Below are positions 33,922 through 42,301 of a stretch of DNA of 64,000 nt, one piece after another. Made by a program: the position numbers and the translations under genes. Numbering within the stretch: the stretch's first letter is position 1; each line of letters opens with the position of its first letter. The notes under the pieces were generated by a model. It was given only the letters and a program-made list of their open reading frames with translations. It was not told the DNA's origin and ran no database searches. This DNA is from Mycoplana azooxidifex (GTDB lineage Bacteria; Pseudomonadota; Alphaproteobacteria; Rhizobiales; Rhizobiaceae): the NCBI RefSeq assembly GCF_014196765.1, contig NZ_JACIEE010000005.1, positions 485,309 through 549,308 on the forward strand, in the 5' to 3' direction.

Positions 33922-34878
33922 ATGAGCGTCTTCGACCCCTTCGAGGATTTCGGCGATGCCGAGGAAATCGCCCTCCGCCTCGCCGACGCCGATCCGGCCG
34001 TCCGCCGTCTCGCCGTCATCGATCTTGCCGAAGCGGCCAGCCCGGATGTCCTTCGGCATCTTCTCGCCGCGGCCGGCGACAGCGACGCGAGCGTGCGCCT
34101 CCAGGTGGCCATCGCGCTTTCGGATTTCGGCACGGCCGATGCCGCCGCCGGGCTCGCCGCGCTCGTGGCGGATGCGGATAACGGGGTGGCACGCGCCGCG
34201 GCGGACAGCCTCGCCGAGTTGAAGGACGCAGCCGCCGCGCCCGCCGTCCTGCCGCTCGCCACCCACGAAAGCGCCTTCGTCCGCGCGTCCGCCTTTCGCG
34301 GCCTCAAGGGGCTTCGCGCGCCGGCGGCGCTCGGTCCGGCACTCGCCGCCATGAAGGATGCGAGCGCAAAGGTGCGGGCGGAAGCGCTCGGCGTCGTCGC
34401 CTATCTCAAACGGGAGGAGACCCTGCCGTCGCTGATCGCGGCGACGCGTGACACGGATGCTTCGGTGCGGGCGGTCGCGGTCAACGCCCTGTCCTTCACC
34501 AGCCAGGGCGCCGCAGCCACTGCCGTCGCCGCTGCGCTAGACGATGAAAACTGGCAGGTAAGGGCCGCCGCTGCGGAATCGCTCGGCCGCATCGGCCATG
34601 CCTCGGCCATTGACGACCTGACGGTCGGGCTCGCGGACGACTATTGGCAGGTCCGGCAAAAATGCCTCACGGCACTCGGCCGGTTGAAGGCACTGCCGGC
34701 GGTCCAGGAGATTGCGGCCTTGCTGGCCAGCGACTTGCCCTCGCTGCGCAAGGAGGCGGCCGCAGCGCTAGGCGAGATCGCCGATCCGTCGACACGTGAT
34801 GCGCTGACGGCCCATGCCTCCGATGCCGACCCCGACGTGCGCAAGACGGTGCGCTGGGCGTTGACTCGGATCGGTTAA
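33922..34878 (+). CDS. HEAT-repeat protein (ten repeats, 318 aa)
   Basis: The protein is almost entirely repeats of about 31 residues with the pattern D-x-x-x-VR-x-x-A-x-x-x-L. At least ten are visible, for example DADPAVRRLAVIDL, DSDASVRLQVAIAL, DTDASVRAVAVNAL, DENWQVRAAAAESL and DADPDVRKTVRWAL. This PBS-lyase/HEAT superhelix usually binds other proteins or assists cofactor attachment. There is no signal or membrane segment. Its location one base after the ferredoxin gene, before the regulator gene, suggests a chaperone or scaffold for the flavoprotein-ferredoxin pair. Confidence 0.85.
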   Translation: MSVFDPFEDFGDAEEIALRLADADPAVRRLAVIDLAEAASPDVLRHLLAAAGDSDASVRLQVAIALSDFGTADAAAGLAALVADADNGVARAAADSLAELKDAAAAPAVLPLATHESAFVRASAFRGLKGLRAPAALGPALAAMKDASAKVRAEALGVVAYLKREETLPSLIAATRDTDASVRAVAVNALSFTSQGAAATAVAAALDDENWQVRAAAAESLGRIGHASAIDDLTVGLADDYWQVRQKCLTALGRLKALPAVQEIAALLASDLPSLRKEAAAALGEIADPSTRDALTAHASDADPDVRKTVRWALTRIG

Positions 34879-34885
34879 TTCCACC

Positions 34886-34912
34886 CGAAGCGCGGCTACG
34901 CGCCGCGCTTCG
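34886..34912 (-). terminator. Hairpin in the convergent HEAT/Crp gene gap
   Basis: CGAAGCGCGGC (34886-34896) pairs with GCCGCGCTTCG (34902-34912) in an 11-bp perfect stem with a 5-base loop. It overlaps the stop codon of the Crp-like gene. Neither side has a clear T-run, so terminator function for the two converging genes is only probable. Confidence 0.45.
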
Positions 34913-35717
34913 AGACCATCTCCATCAGCGCATGCGGGCTCTCGATGCGGATGTGGCGCGGCGTCACGGTGACGAGCCCATCCTTCTGGAACCGCTTCAT
35001 CATCATCGTCACCCATTGCCGCGTCGAGCCGACCATGGCCGCGATCTGGTCATGGGTGACCTTGGCGTTGATGATGATTGCGCGCCCGTCGCGCACGCCG
35101 TGGAGATCGCCGAGATTGATGAGGAACTGCGCCAGGCGTTCGATGACCGAGCGGGTGCCGAGCATCTGCGCCATGGCGGAATAACATCGCCCCTTCGCCG
35201 CCAGCCCCTGCAGCAGACAGAGGGCGAAATTCGGCAGGTCGACGACCAGTTTCTTCAGCGCCGGCGCGGGAAGGAAGAGGATGCGGCAGCCGCTCAGCGC
35301 TTCGCCGGACCAGATATGGACACCGCCGCCGGTCATTTCCGGACCGCCGATGAAATGGCCCTTCGTCCAGTAGGCAAGCGTGATCTCGCGCCCCGAGGGT
35401 GCCGTATAGAACACCCGCACTTCGCCGGCCTCTATGATAAAGATGCCGCCGTGCCTGTCGCCCTGGGTGAAGATCGGTTCGCCCGTCTTGAAGGAAAGCT
35501 GGCGGCCATGCGCCTTCAGCTTTTCCCATTCCTCCGGCCTAAGGGCGTCGAGAAAATGTGCGCCTTCATCCAGACCCTCGACGCTTTCGCTGAGGAAGAG
35601 CGCCTGGTCGCCGGGAAGGATGACGGGGGCGGGCAGGTCGAGGACGGGGTTCTGTTTCGGGCGCACCTCCAGGTTGGCGGTCACGCGGACGTCGAGGCTC
35701 ACATCGGTCTCCTTCAC
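34896..35717 (-). CDS. Crp/Fnr-family transcriptional regulator
   Basis: A 273-residue regulator. The cNMP-binding beta-roll spans about residues 65-175 (TQGDRHGGIFIIEAGEVRVF, AYWTKGHFIGGPEMTGGG). The HTH_CRP helices lie at about 220-260 (THDQIAAMVGSTRQWVTMMM). In E. coli CRP the pocket has FIGELGLF and RSA for cAMP; here the Glu and Arg are not kept (FIGGPEMTGG), and no N-terminal Cys cluster of the Fnr kind is present. Another ligand is therefore likely. It is divergent from the importer operon at 36046 and convergent with the HEAT gene, placing it to control both flanking units. Confidence 0.87.
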   Translation of the reverse strand: MKETDVSLDVRVTANLEVRPKQNPVLDLPAPVILPGDQALFLSESVEGLDEGAHFLDALRPEEWEKLKAHGRQLSFKTGEPIFTQGDRHGGIFIIEAGEVRVFYTAPSGREITLAYWTKGHFIGGPEMTGGGVHIWSGEALSGCRILFLPAPALKKLVVDLPNFALCLLQGLAAKGRCYSAMAQMLGTRSVIERLAQFLINLGDLHGVRDGRAIIINAKVTHDQIAAMVGSTRQWVTMMMKRFQKDGLVTVTPRHIRIESPHALMEMVSKRGA

Positions 35718-36045
35718 ACCTAATCACTTTTAAAATTATACTTATTCTACCAATTAAGAAGAAAAATAATTGCGACTTCGGGAGTGAGCTTGGAAGATTG
35801 TCGTGTGGGGTCTTTTCGGATGCCTTTCTATAAGTAGATGATAACAAACGACTATTTCGATCTTTTTGGCGATAACCAGCTTGCCGCGCGCCCGGCGCCT
35901 CGCAGCCCGGTCGCTCCGCCGCGCGCAAGTAATTGCTTATGCCTTTGGGCCCGCCATTCCATAAATTTCGACGACAGCAGCTCGGCGATCGCCGCTGGGG
36001 TCAAGAGGCTCAGCGCCCTTCGGGGGCCCATCAAGAGGTATGACC
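35718..36045. other. 328-bp divergent intergenic region
   Basis: This lies between the Crp-like regulator gene and the importer operon. AT-rich stretches occur at about 35725-35775 and 35815-35860 (TTTCTATAAGTAGATGATAA), and are the likely promoter zones. No open frame with family resemblance or a ribosome site is present. Confidence 0.55.
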
Positions 36046-37458
36046 ATGACTTTGCGCGCCCACCTGGCTGCGATCACGCTCGCAACCCTCGGCTTCGTTT
36101 CGACGGCCGATGCCGAAACCATCCGTGTCGCGATCGGCACACAGGATACGACGATCAACACCGCCACGGGCGGCCTGCTGATCCGGGAGCTCAAGCTCCT
36201 CGAAAAATACCTGCCGCGGGACGGCAAGTATCAAGGCGCCGACTACGACATCCAGTGGAAGAACTTCACCAGCGGCGCGCCGATCACCAACGAGCAGATC
36301 GCCGGCAAGCTGGATTTCGGCGTAATGGCCGACTTCCCCGGCGCGTTTAACGGCCTCGCCCATATCAACGCCGGCCGCAAAAGCCTGTTCATCACGCCGC
36401 TTTCCGGCAGCGTCGGCGGCAGCGGCAACGGCATCGTCGTGCCGGCCGGCTCCGAGATCCAATCGCTTGCCGAACTCAAGGGCAAGACGATCTCCGTGCC
36501 CTTCGCCTCCACCTCGCACGGCATGCTGCTGCGCGCCGTCAAAGCCGAGGGCTGGGATGCGGAAAACGACGTCAAGATCATCACCCAGGCGCCGGAAGTC
36601 GCCGGGGCGGCACCGAAGGCGGGCCAGATCGAGGCGCATGCGGATTTCGTGCCTTTCGCCGAGCTCTTCCCCTGGCGCGGCATCGCTCGCAAGATCTATG
36701 ACGGATCGCAGTCGAAGACGCCGACCTTCCATGGCGCGCTCGTCGACGCGGACTATGCGGAAAAATATCCCGAGATCGTGGTCGCCTACCTTCGCGCCGC
36801 GATCGAGGCCGATCAGCTGATCGCCAGGGAACCGGAGAAATACAGCGAGCTGATCGCCAAGGTCAGCGGCGTCGAGGCGGAGGTCGATTACCTCTTCCAC
36901 GGCCCGCTCGGCCTGCAGACGCGCGACCTCACCTGGAAACCCGAATACCGCCAGGCCGTCGCGACGGCGATCGACACGCTCAAGCTTCTGAAAAAAACAG
37001 ATCGCTCGCTCGACGTCAGCACCTTCGTCGACGACCGCTTCATCCGCGAAGCCTTCAAGGCCTCGGGTCTCGACTACGAGGCCGCGCTGGAGAACTATAC
37101 CCAGCTTCCGCTCGAAGCGAAGGACGCTGCGACTGGCGAGGCGATCAGCGATGGAACCCGTGTCGCGCAGATCTGGGTGGAGGGCGAGCCGTTGGTCCGC
37201 AACTTCGCTTCCGCTGAAAACGCGCTCAAGTCTCTCAAGGTGCTCGAGGCCGAAGGCACGCCCGTTCGCGTATTTTATACGCAGGATCGCGAAAGCGGCA
37301 TCAAGCTTCTTGGCGCCCAGGCCTGGTTCGTGCATGCCGACGGCGGCAAGGTCGAGGCCTTCCTGCTGAAGGAAAGGGCTGAAGCCTGGGCCAAGGCCAA
37401 TGGCGGTAGCGTTCTCGACTTCGGTGCCGTCAAGGCATCCATCGTGGCCAGCAACTGA
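36046..37458 (+). CDS. NrtA/SsuA-like substrate-binding protein with C-terminal NosL-like segment
   Basis: A 470-residue binding protein. Signal peptide about residues 1-24 (LATLGFVSTADAET, cleavage after ADA). The start is placed at 36046 because AGAGG lies 7 bases upstream; ATG 36040 is in frame. The NrtA/SsuA fold covers about residues 25-340 (LDFGVMADFPGAFNGLAHIN, LKGKTISVPFASTSHGMLLR). The remaining part, roughly 375-470, with LLGAQAWFVHADGGKVEAFL and RAEAWAKANGGSVLDFGAVK, resembles the NosL fold. NosL Met/Cys copper ligands are not visible. Normal family length is 320-350, so the extension is a real addition. Function of the extra domain unknown. Confidence 0.8.
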   Translation: MTLRAHLAAITLATLGFVSTADAETIRVAIGTQDTTINTATGGLLIRELKLLEKYLPRDGKYQGADYDIQWKNFTSGAPITNEQIAGKLDFGVMADFPGAFNGLAHINAGRKSLFITPLSGSVGGSGNGIVVPAGSEIQSLAELKGKTISVPFASTSHGMLLRAVKAEGWDAENDVKIITQAPEVAGAAPKAGQIEAHADFVPFAELFPWRGIARKIYDGSQSKTPTFHGALVDADYAEKYPEIVVAYLRAAIEADQLIAREPEKYSELIAKVSGVEAEVDYLFHGPLGLQTRDLTWKPEYRQAVATAIDTLKLLKKTDRSLDVSTFVDDRFIREAFKASGLDYEAALENYTQLPLEAKDAATGEAISDGTRVAQIWVEGEPLVRNFASAENALKSLKVLEAEGTPVRVFYTQDRESGIKLLGAQAWFVHADGGKVEAFLLKERAEAWAKANGGSVLDFGAVKASIVASN

Positions 37459-37466
37459 GGTCGGCC

Positions 37467-38249
37467 ATGAACGCACATCCCGCCGGGCGCTGGATGCGCC
37501 GAGCAGGGTCCCTCGCCATCTGCCTTATCGCCTGGCAGATGGCATCGGTCCTGAGGCTCGATCTCGGTATCGTCACCTTCCGGAACGTGCCGCCACCCGT
37601 GGACGTCGCCGCGGCGGCATTGGATTTCCTGCGCTCGCCGCGGCTCTACGATCACCTCGCCAGCAGCCTTCGGAGGGTCCTGGCGGGCTATGGCATCGCG
37701 GCCGTCGCCGGTGTCGCGCTCGGCCTCGTTATCGGCCGGTCGCGGTGGCTCGCGGACTTTCTCCAGGCGCCACTCGAACTCCTGCGCCCGATCCCGGCCG
37801 TTGCTTGGATTCCGCTCGCCGTACTGATGTTCCCTTCGTCCGAATGGTCGATGATCTTCATCACCTTCACGGGCGCGCTGTTTCCCATCCTCATCAACAC
37901 CGTTCACGGCGTGGAGAACGTCGATCCACGACTGATCGCCTCGGCGCGCAGCCTCGGCAGCACGCGAACGGCGATGCTCTTAGAAGTGATCCTTCCGGGA
38001 GCGGCGCCGAACATCGTCACCGGCCTCGTCATCGGCATGGGCACGTCCTGGTTCTGCCTCGTCACCGCGGAGATGATCTCCGGCCAATTCGGCATCGGCT
38101 ATTATACCTGGGAGTCCTATACCTTGCAGAACTATCCCGAAATCATCGTCGGCATGATCCTGATCGGCCTGCTCGGCATGGGAAGCAGCGCGCTTCTGCG
38201 GGTGGCGGGCACAGCGCTTCTTCCCTGGCATGCAAAGGAGGGCCGATGA
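37467..38249 (+). CDS. SsuC/NrtB-like ABC transporter permease
   Basis: A 260-residue permease of the nitrate/sulfonate/bicarbonate family. The first helix is AGSLAICLIAWQMASVL, and ARSLGSTRTAMLLEVILPGA is the ATPase-contacting region. AVLMFPSSEWSMIFITFTGA followed by LFPILINTVHGVENVDPRLI is family-typical. It begins 8 bases after the binding-protein stop and its stop overlaps the ATPase start (ATGATGA). Confidence 0.88.
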   Translation: MNAHPAGRWMRRAGSLAICLIAWQMASVLRLDLGIVTFRNVPPPVDVAAAALDFLRSPRLYDHLASSLRRVLAGYGIAAVAGVALGLVIGRSRWLADFLQAPLELLRPIPAVAWIPLAVLMFPSSEWSMIFITFTGALFPILINTVHGVENVDPRLIASARSLGSTRTAMLLEVILPGAAPNIVTGLVIGMGTSWFCLVTAEMISGQFGIGYYTWESYTLQNYPEIIVGMILIGLLGMGSSALLRVAGTALLPWHAKEGR

Positions 38250-39076
38250 TGAACAGCCACGACCCCAACCTTCACGCATTGACGGGTCGCATCAAGGCGC
38301 GGAACGTTTCGATCCGCCTCGGCCACGGCAGCAGCGCCTTCGAGGCGGTCAGCGATGTGAGCTTCGAGGTCTCGCCCGGCGAATTCGTCTGCCTGCTCGG
38401 CCCCTCGGGTTGCGGCAAGTCGACCCTGCTCGGTGCGCTCGCGGGCCATATCGCGCCCGCTGCCGGGACGCTGGCCGTGGACGGGGACGTCGTGAAAGGG
38501 CCTGGTCCCGAGCGGGGCATCGTCTTCCAGCATCATACGCTCTTCCCATGGAAGAGCGCCCGCGACAATGTCGCCTTCGGTCTCAAGATGCGGGGCGTGG
38601 CGCGCGGCGAGCGGCGGCGCGAAGCCGAGCGCATCCTCGAACTCGTCGGCCTCGACGGGTTTTTCGACCGCTATCCGCGCCAGCTCTCGGGCGGCATGCA
38701 GCAGCGCGTGGAGATCGCCCGCGTGCTCGTCAACAAGCCGCGGCTGCTGCTGATGGACGAGCCCTTCGGCGCGCTGGACGCCCTGACGCGGCTGCGCATG
38801 CAGGAACTGCTGCTCGACATCTGGGAACAGTTCCGCAAGACGATCGTCTTCGTTACCCATGACATCGACGAGGCGCTACTGCTCGCGGACCGCATCATCG
38901 TCATGAAGGCCCAACCCGGCCGCATCCATGAAGAGATCCGCGTGCCCTTCGAAAGGCCGCGCGGAACGGACATCATGGCGTCGGCGGATTTTGTACGCCT
39001 CAAGCAGCATTGCCTGCATCTGCTGCACAGCGATCGGCGCGCCGACACGCTCACCCGCCTGTCGCCCCTCGGGTGA
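38246..39076 (+). CDS. SsuB/NrtD-like ABC transporter ATPase
   Basis: A 276-residue ATPase with Walker A GPSGCGKST, signature LSGGMQQR, Walker B LLLMDEP and H-loop FVTHDIDEA. Start at 38246 has an AAAGGAGG ribosome site 4 bases upstream and overlaps the permease stop. The upstream part of the same open frame is antisense to real coding sequence and is not part of the gene. It completes the importer adjoining the AprA-like cluster. Confidence 0.9.
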   Translation: MMNSHDPNLHALTGRIKARNVSIRLGHGSSAFEAVSDVSFEVSPGEFVCLLGPSGCGKSTLLGALAGHIAPAAGTLAVDGDVVKGPGPERGIVFQHHTLFPWKSARDNVAFGLKMRGVARGERRREAERILELVGLDGFFDRYPRQLSGGMQQRVEIARVLVNKPRLLLMDEPFGALDALTRLRMQELLLDIWEQFRKTIVFVTHDIDEALLLADRIIVMKAQPGRIHEEIRVPFERPRGTDIMASADFVRLKQHCLHLLHSDRRADTLTRLSPLG

Positions 39077-39123
39077 ACCGCTGAAACACGCGACCACTCC
39101 ACGCGTCAACCTCAGCGGCCGCA

Positions 39124-40338
39124 TCATTTTTCTTGCCCTTCATCGATTCGGGGCAGGAACCAGGCCAGCAGCCCGGCCAGCGGGAGGAAGGAGCAGAGCC
39201 GGTAGACAGCTTCGACGCCATAACTGTCAGCAAGACCACCCAGAATCGCCGCCGCGATACCGCCAAGACCGAAGTTCAAGCCGTAAAACAGTCCTCCGAT
39301 CAGGCCGATGCGATTGGGCAAAAGGTCCATCGCATAGATCAGGATAGAGGCAAAGGCACTGGCCATGATCAGATTGATCAGCACTGTCAGCACACCCGTC
39401 CAGAACAGATCGGCATAGGGCAGGATCAGTGTCAGCGGCAGTGGCCCGAGCACCGATATCCAGATGATGCGGTAGCGCCCGATGCGATCTCCCACAATCC
39501 CGCCAATCAACGCACCTGCTGCCGAAGCCAGCAGGAAGACGAACAGCATCATCTGAGCAGAGGGGATCGAGAGGCCGAACTTATCCATCAGGAAGAAGGT
39601 GTAGAAGGACCGGAAGCTCTCGCCATAAGCATTCTTCGAAAACATCAGCAACGTCAGCACAACGAGGCCCACACCGATTGTGAGCGAGGTATGCCCGACG
39701 TGCCCGCCGCCATCCTTCTTGTCTCTCGAGCGCATCGCCACGAACTCGGCGCTGATCAGCCGCTGTTTGCTGCCGATCCAGACCAGCAGCATCATGGCTG
39801 AAAGGGCGGCAACGGCGAACCAGGCGAGGCTCGGCTGCCCCCAGGGTACGATTATCAGTGCCGCGAAAACCGGGCCAAGTGCACCTCCAGCCTGGCCACC
39901 GACCTGGAAGATGCCTTGCGCCAGCCCTTGTCGGCCGCCGGCGGCATAACGCGCCATCCGTGTTGCCTCGGGGTGGAAGATCGACGAGCCGATCCCGATC
40001 AAGGCGACAGAAACGAGAATGGCCGGATAGCTGGTCGCAAAGGCCAGACTCACCAGTCCTGACAGAGTGAACATCATCCCGACCACCGGCGAATACGGTG
40101 CAGGATGACGATCGGTCACCATACCGATCACCGGCTGCAACAGCGACCCGGCGATCTGAAAGGTCAGGGTGATCATACCGATCTGTACGAAATTCAACGC
40201 ATAGACGTCCTTCAGGATCGGATAGGCCGCAGGGATCAAGGACTGCATCAAGTCGTTCAACAGATGCGTCAGCCCCAGCACCAGCAGCACAGCAATATGG
40301 GTTCTCGGGCGGGCCGCGGGCAGAATGGCTGTTGTCAT
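39124..40338 (-). CDS. fsr: Fsr-type MFS exporter (fosmidomycin resistance family)
   Basis: A 404-residue major facilitator with 12 predicted helices. Landmarks are VLLVLGLTHLLNDLMQSLIP at the first helix, SSIFHPEATRMARYAAGGRQ followed by GLAQGIFQVGGQAGGALGP, and YAMDLLPNRIGLIGGLFYGL near the end, which match Fsr. Fsr exports fosmidomycin in E. coli; the natural substrate is unknown. ATG 40338 is chosen because the product then starts at a normal N terminus; the frame is open to 40485. It converges with the ATPase gene at 39076. Confidence 0.87.
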   Translation of the reverse strand: MTTAILPAARPRTHIAVLLVLGLTHLLNDLMQSLIPAAYPILKDVYALNFVQIGMITLTFQIAGSLLQPVIGMVTDRHPAPYSPVVGMMFTLSGLVSLAFATSYPAILVSVALIGIGSSIFHPEATRMARYAAGGRQGLAQGIFQVGGQAGGALGPVFAALIIVPWGQPSLAWFAVAALSAMMLLVWIGSKQRLISAEFVAMRSRDKKDGGGHVGHTSLTIGVGLVVLTLLMFSKNAYGESFRSFYTFFLMDKFGLSIPSAQMMLFVFLLASAAGALIGGIVGDRIGRYRIIWISVLGPLPLTLILPYADLFWTGVLTVLINLIMASAFASILIYAMDLLPNRIGLIGGLFYGLNFGLGGIAAAILGGLADSYGVEAVYRLCSFLPLAGLLAWFLPRIDEGQEK

Positions 40339-40501
40339 GTGCTTGTCGTCGGATTTCTCGAAATGAGCGGACAGTGTAGTAGTTGTTCTACCCGCATCCT
40401 TGATCACAAGACCTGTGATAAGCAAGCGCGCAGTCCCTGAAAACGCCCGGTCCTGATGGCGAGAGAACGCTTCGACCACGGGCAAGGTGGCGGCGACCGC
40501 C

Positions 40502-41473
40502 TCAATCCATGCCGAGTACCAGCTTCGCCGTGTTCTCGTCGGTGATCAGCGCATTGGCGAGGCGACCGTGCAAGGCGGCGCGGATCGCCGGCGCACGGTG
40601 GACACCCGAGGCGACGATGGTCGTCGGCCGGTCGGCCGGCCGCGTGCGGATGAAGGACGTGAGCCGGTTGTGATAGTCGGCATTGACGATGACGCCTTCG
40701 GCCGAAATCGCGCAGCCGAGCAGCTCGCCGACTGCGCCGGCCGCCATTGCCTGTCCCAGTTCGGCGGCGGTGATGAAACCGTCCTTGTAGAGCGTCGCCT
40801 CCGGCCCCCAATAGCCGATGCCCATGACGAGGAGCGACGCCTCCGCCACCAGCGCATCAAGGACGCGGTGGCCGGGCTGGGTCTGCAGTAGCTCGCGCTC
40901 GGCCTCCGTATAGGTGACGACCGGGACAGGGAAGGGATAGCATTGCGCGTTCAGCCGTTCGGCAAGCCGCGTGCAGACGTCGTAGTGGGTGGCGCGGCCG
41001 TCGCGCGTCAGGTTGCCCATCAGCGAGACGCAGCGGTGTTGCGGCCGCTCCATCGGCGGCAGGCGGCGGGCGACCTCGCGCATCGCGCCGCCGCTGCCGA
41101 GCCCGATCGTCAGCGGCGCGACCTGGTCGAGGACCTTCTCGAGGTAGAAGGTCGCTTGCGTCGCGACGGAAGGGATGTCCTCAACACTGTCGCGTTCGCT
41201 CAGACAGACGTCGCAATAGACCAGACCGAAACGGTCGCGGAGGCGATCGGCCAGCTCGATGCATTTCGCCATCGGGTGGACGAGCTCGAAGCGGATCAGC
41301 CGCTCGGAATTGGCAAGCGCGATCAGCCGCTGCACGATCTGGCGTGAGACGTTGAGTTCGGTGGCGATCTGCTCCTGCGTCCGGCTCTTGAAGTAGTAGA
41401 GCCAGGCGGCACGTGCCGCCAACTCCAGTCGATGTTCCCCGGCCGGATCGGCCCGCTCAATATATCCTGACAC
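40502..41473 (-). CDS. SorC/DeoR-type sugar-binding transcriptional regulator
   Basis: A 323-residue regulator with GTG start at 41473. The N-terminal helix-turn-helix is in RTQEQIATELNVSRQIVQRL. The remaining 250 residues form the SorC sugar-binding domain (TIGLGSGGAMREVARRL, SLLVMGIGYWGPEATLYKDG, and near the end IVASGVHRAPAIRAALHGRL). It is the last gene of the sugar-type importer operon, which starts at 46925 with an inverted repeat in its promoter region (46968-47002) that could be its operator. Ligand unknown. Confidence 0.87.
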   Translation of the reverse strand: MSGYIERADPAGEHRLELAARAAWLYYFKSRTQEQIATELNVSRQIVQRLIALANSERLIRFELVHPMAKCIELADRLRDRFGLVYCDVCLSERDSVEDIPSVATQATFYLEKVLDQVAPLTIGLGSGGAMREVARRLPPMERPQHRCVSLMGNLTRDGRATHYDVCTRLAERLNAQCYPFPVPVVTYTEAERELLQTQPGHRVLDALVAEASLLVMGIGYWGPEATLYKDGFITAAELGQAMAAGAVGELLGCAISAEGVIVNADYHNRLTSFIRTRPADRPTTIVASGVHRAPAIRAALHGRLANALITDENTAKLVLGMD

Positions 41474-41571
41474 GCTGTCTCACCCGGTCTTGTCCGCGCG
41501 CCCAGGCGCGGTGGCGATCCTCTAACATATGCGCCGCGCCACGCAATCGCGGACGCGGCGAAAGGCAATGG

Positions 41572-42291
41572 CTACAGCTTCAAGAGCCGCGCGATGTTGC
41601 CGCCGACGATCTGCCGGTAGCCTTCCTCGTCATCGGTCGCCCGGCGCATCTTCTGGAACTCGAACTCGTAGTCGACAAAGGGCGAATCCGTGCCCCAGAT
41701 GACCTTGTGCGGGCCGATACGCTTTACCGCCGTCTGGATCTCGAAAATCGGCGCTCGCGAGGTCTCGAGATAGAGATTGTCGAATTCACCGGCAAAACTG
41801 ATCGCCTGGTCGACCGACCAGAAGAAGCCCATATGCGCCATCATCAGCGACACTGTCGGGAAGCGCCTGGCCATGATGGCGAATTCCGGCGGGCTGTTGT
41901 AGAGGTCGCTCGCCCCATGCACGATGATGGGGAAGTCGAGCTCTTCCGCCACCTTGAACAACGGGTCGACAAGTTCCGGATCGGCCAGATGATAGCCGTT
42001 TATCGTCGGATGCAGCTTCAGACCCTTGAAGCCCCAATCGGAAATGCAGCGGCGAACGATGTCGGCGGCATCGCGCTCCCATGGATTGACGGCGCAATAG
42101 GGGATCAGCCGGTCCGGAAACTGTTCATAGGCATCCTTGACAAAATCATTGGTGAAATTGCCCTCGACGAAGGGAAAGACGACGCCCTTGGCGACGCCCG
42201 CCAGGTCGAGCTTGGCGACGAGCTCGGCGCCGGTCTGTACGGCGCCGGGCCGGTCGCCGAGGTGGTTGTGCGCATCGATGATCAGGGACAT
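41572..42291 (-). CDS. Amidohydrolase-family (TIM-barrel metal-dependent) hydrolase
   Basis: A 239-residue amidohydrolase_2 domain. IDAHNHLGDRPGAVQTG carries the H-x-H metal motif, LHPTINGYHLAD and PIIVHGASDLYNSPPEFA contain further metal-ligand His, and VIWGTDSPFVDYEFEFQKMR has the catalytic Asp. Such enzymes decarboxylate or hydrolyse cyclic or aromatic acids and lactones. It is 11 bases downstream of a permease gene and likely processes the imported compound. Substrate unknown. Confidence 0.85.
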   Translation of the reverse strand: MSLIIDAHNHLGDRPGAVQTGAELVAKLDLAGVAKGVVFPFVEGNFTNDFVKDAYEQFPDRLIPYCAVNPWERDAADIVRRCISDWGFKGLKLHPTINGYHLADPELVDPLFKVAEELDFPIIVHGASDLYNSPPEFAIMARRFPTVSLMMAHMGFFWSVDQAISFAGEFDNLYLETSRAPIFEIQTAVKRIGPHKVIWGTDSPFVDYEFEFQKMRRATDDEEGYRQIVGGNIARLLKL

Positions 42292-42301
42292 CTTCGTTCT
42301 C

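Noticed and set aside
36031..37476. A 481-residue minus-strand open frame
   Set aside because: Antisense to the binding protein with signal peptide and family motifs; no motifs of its own.
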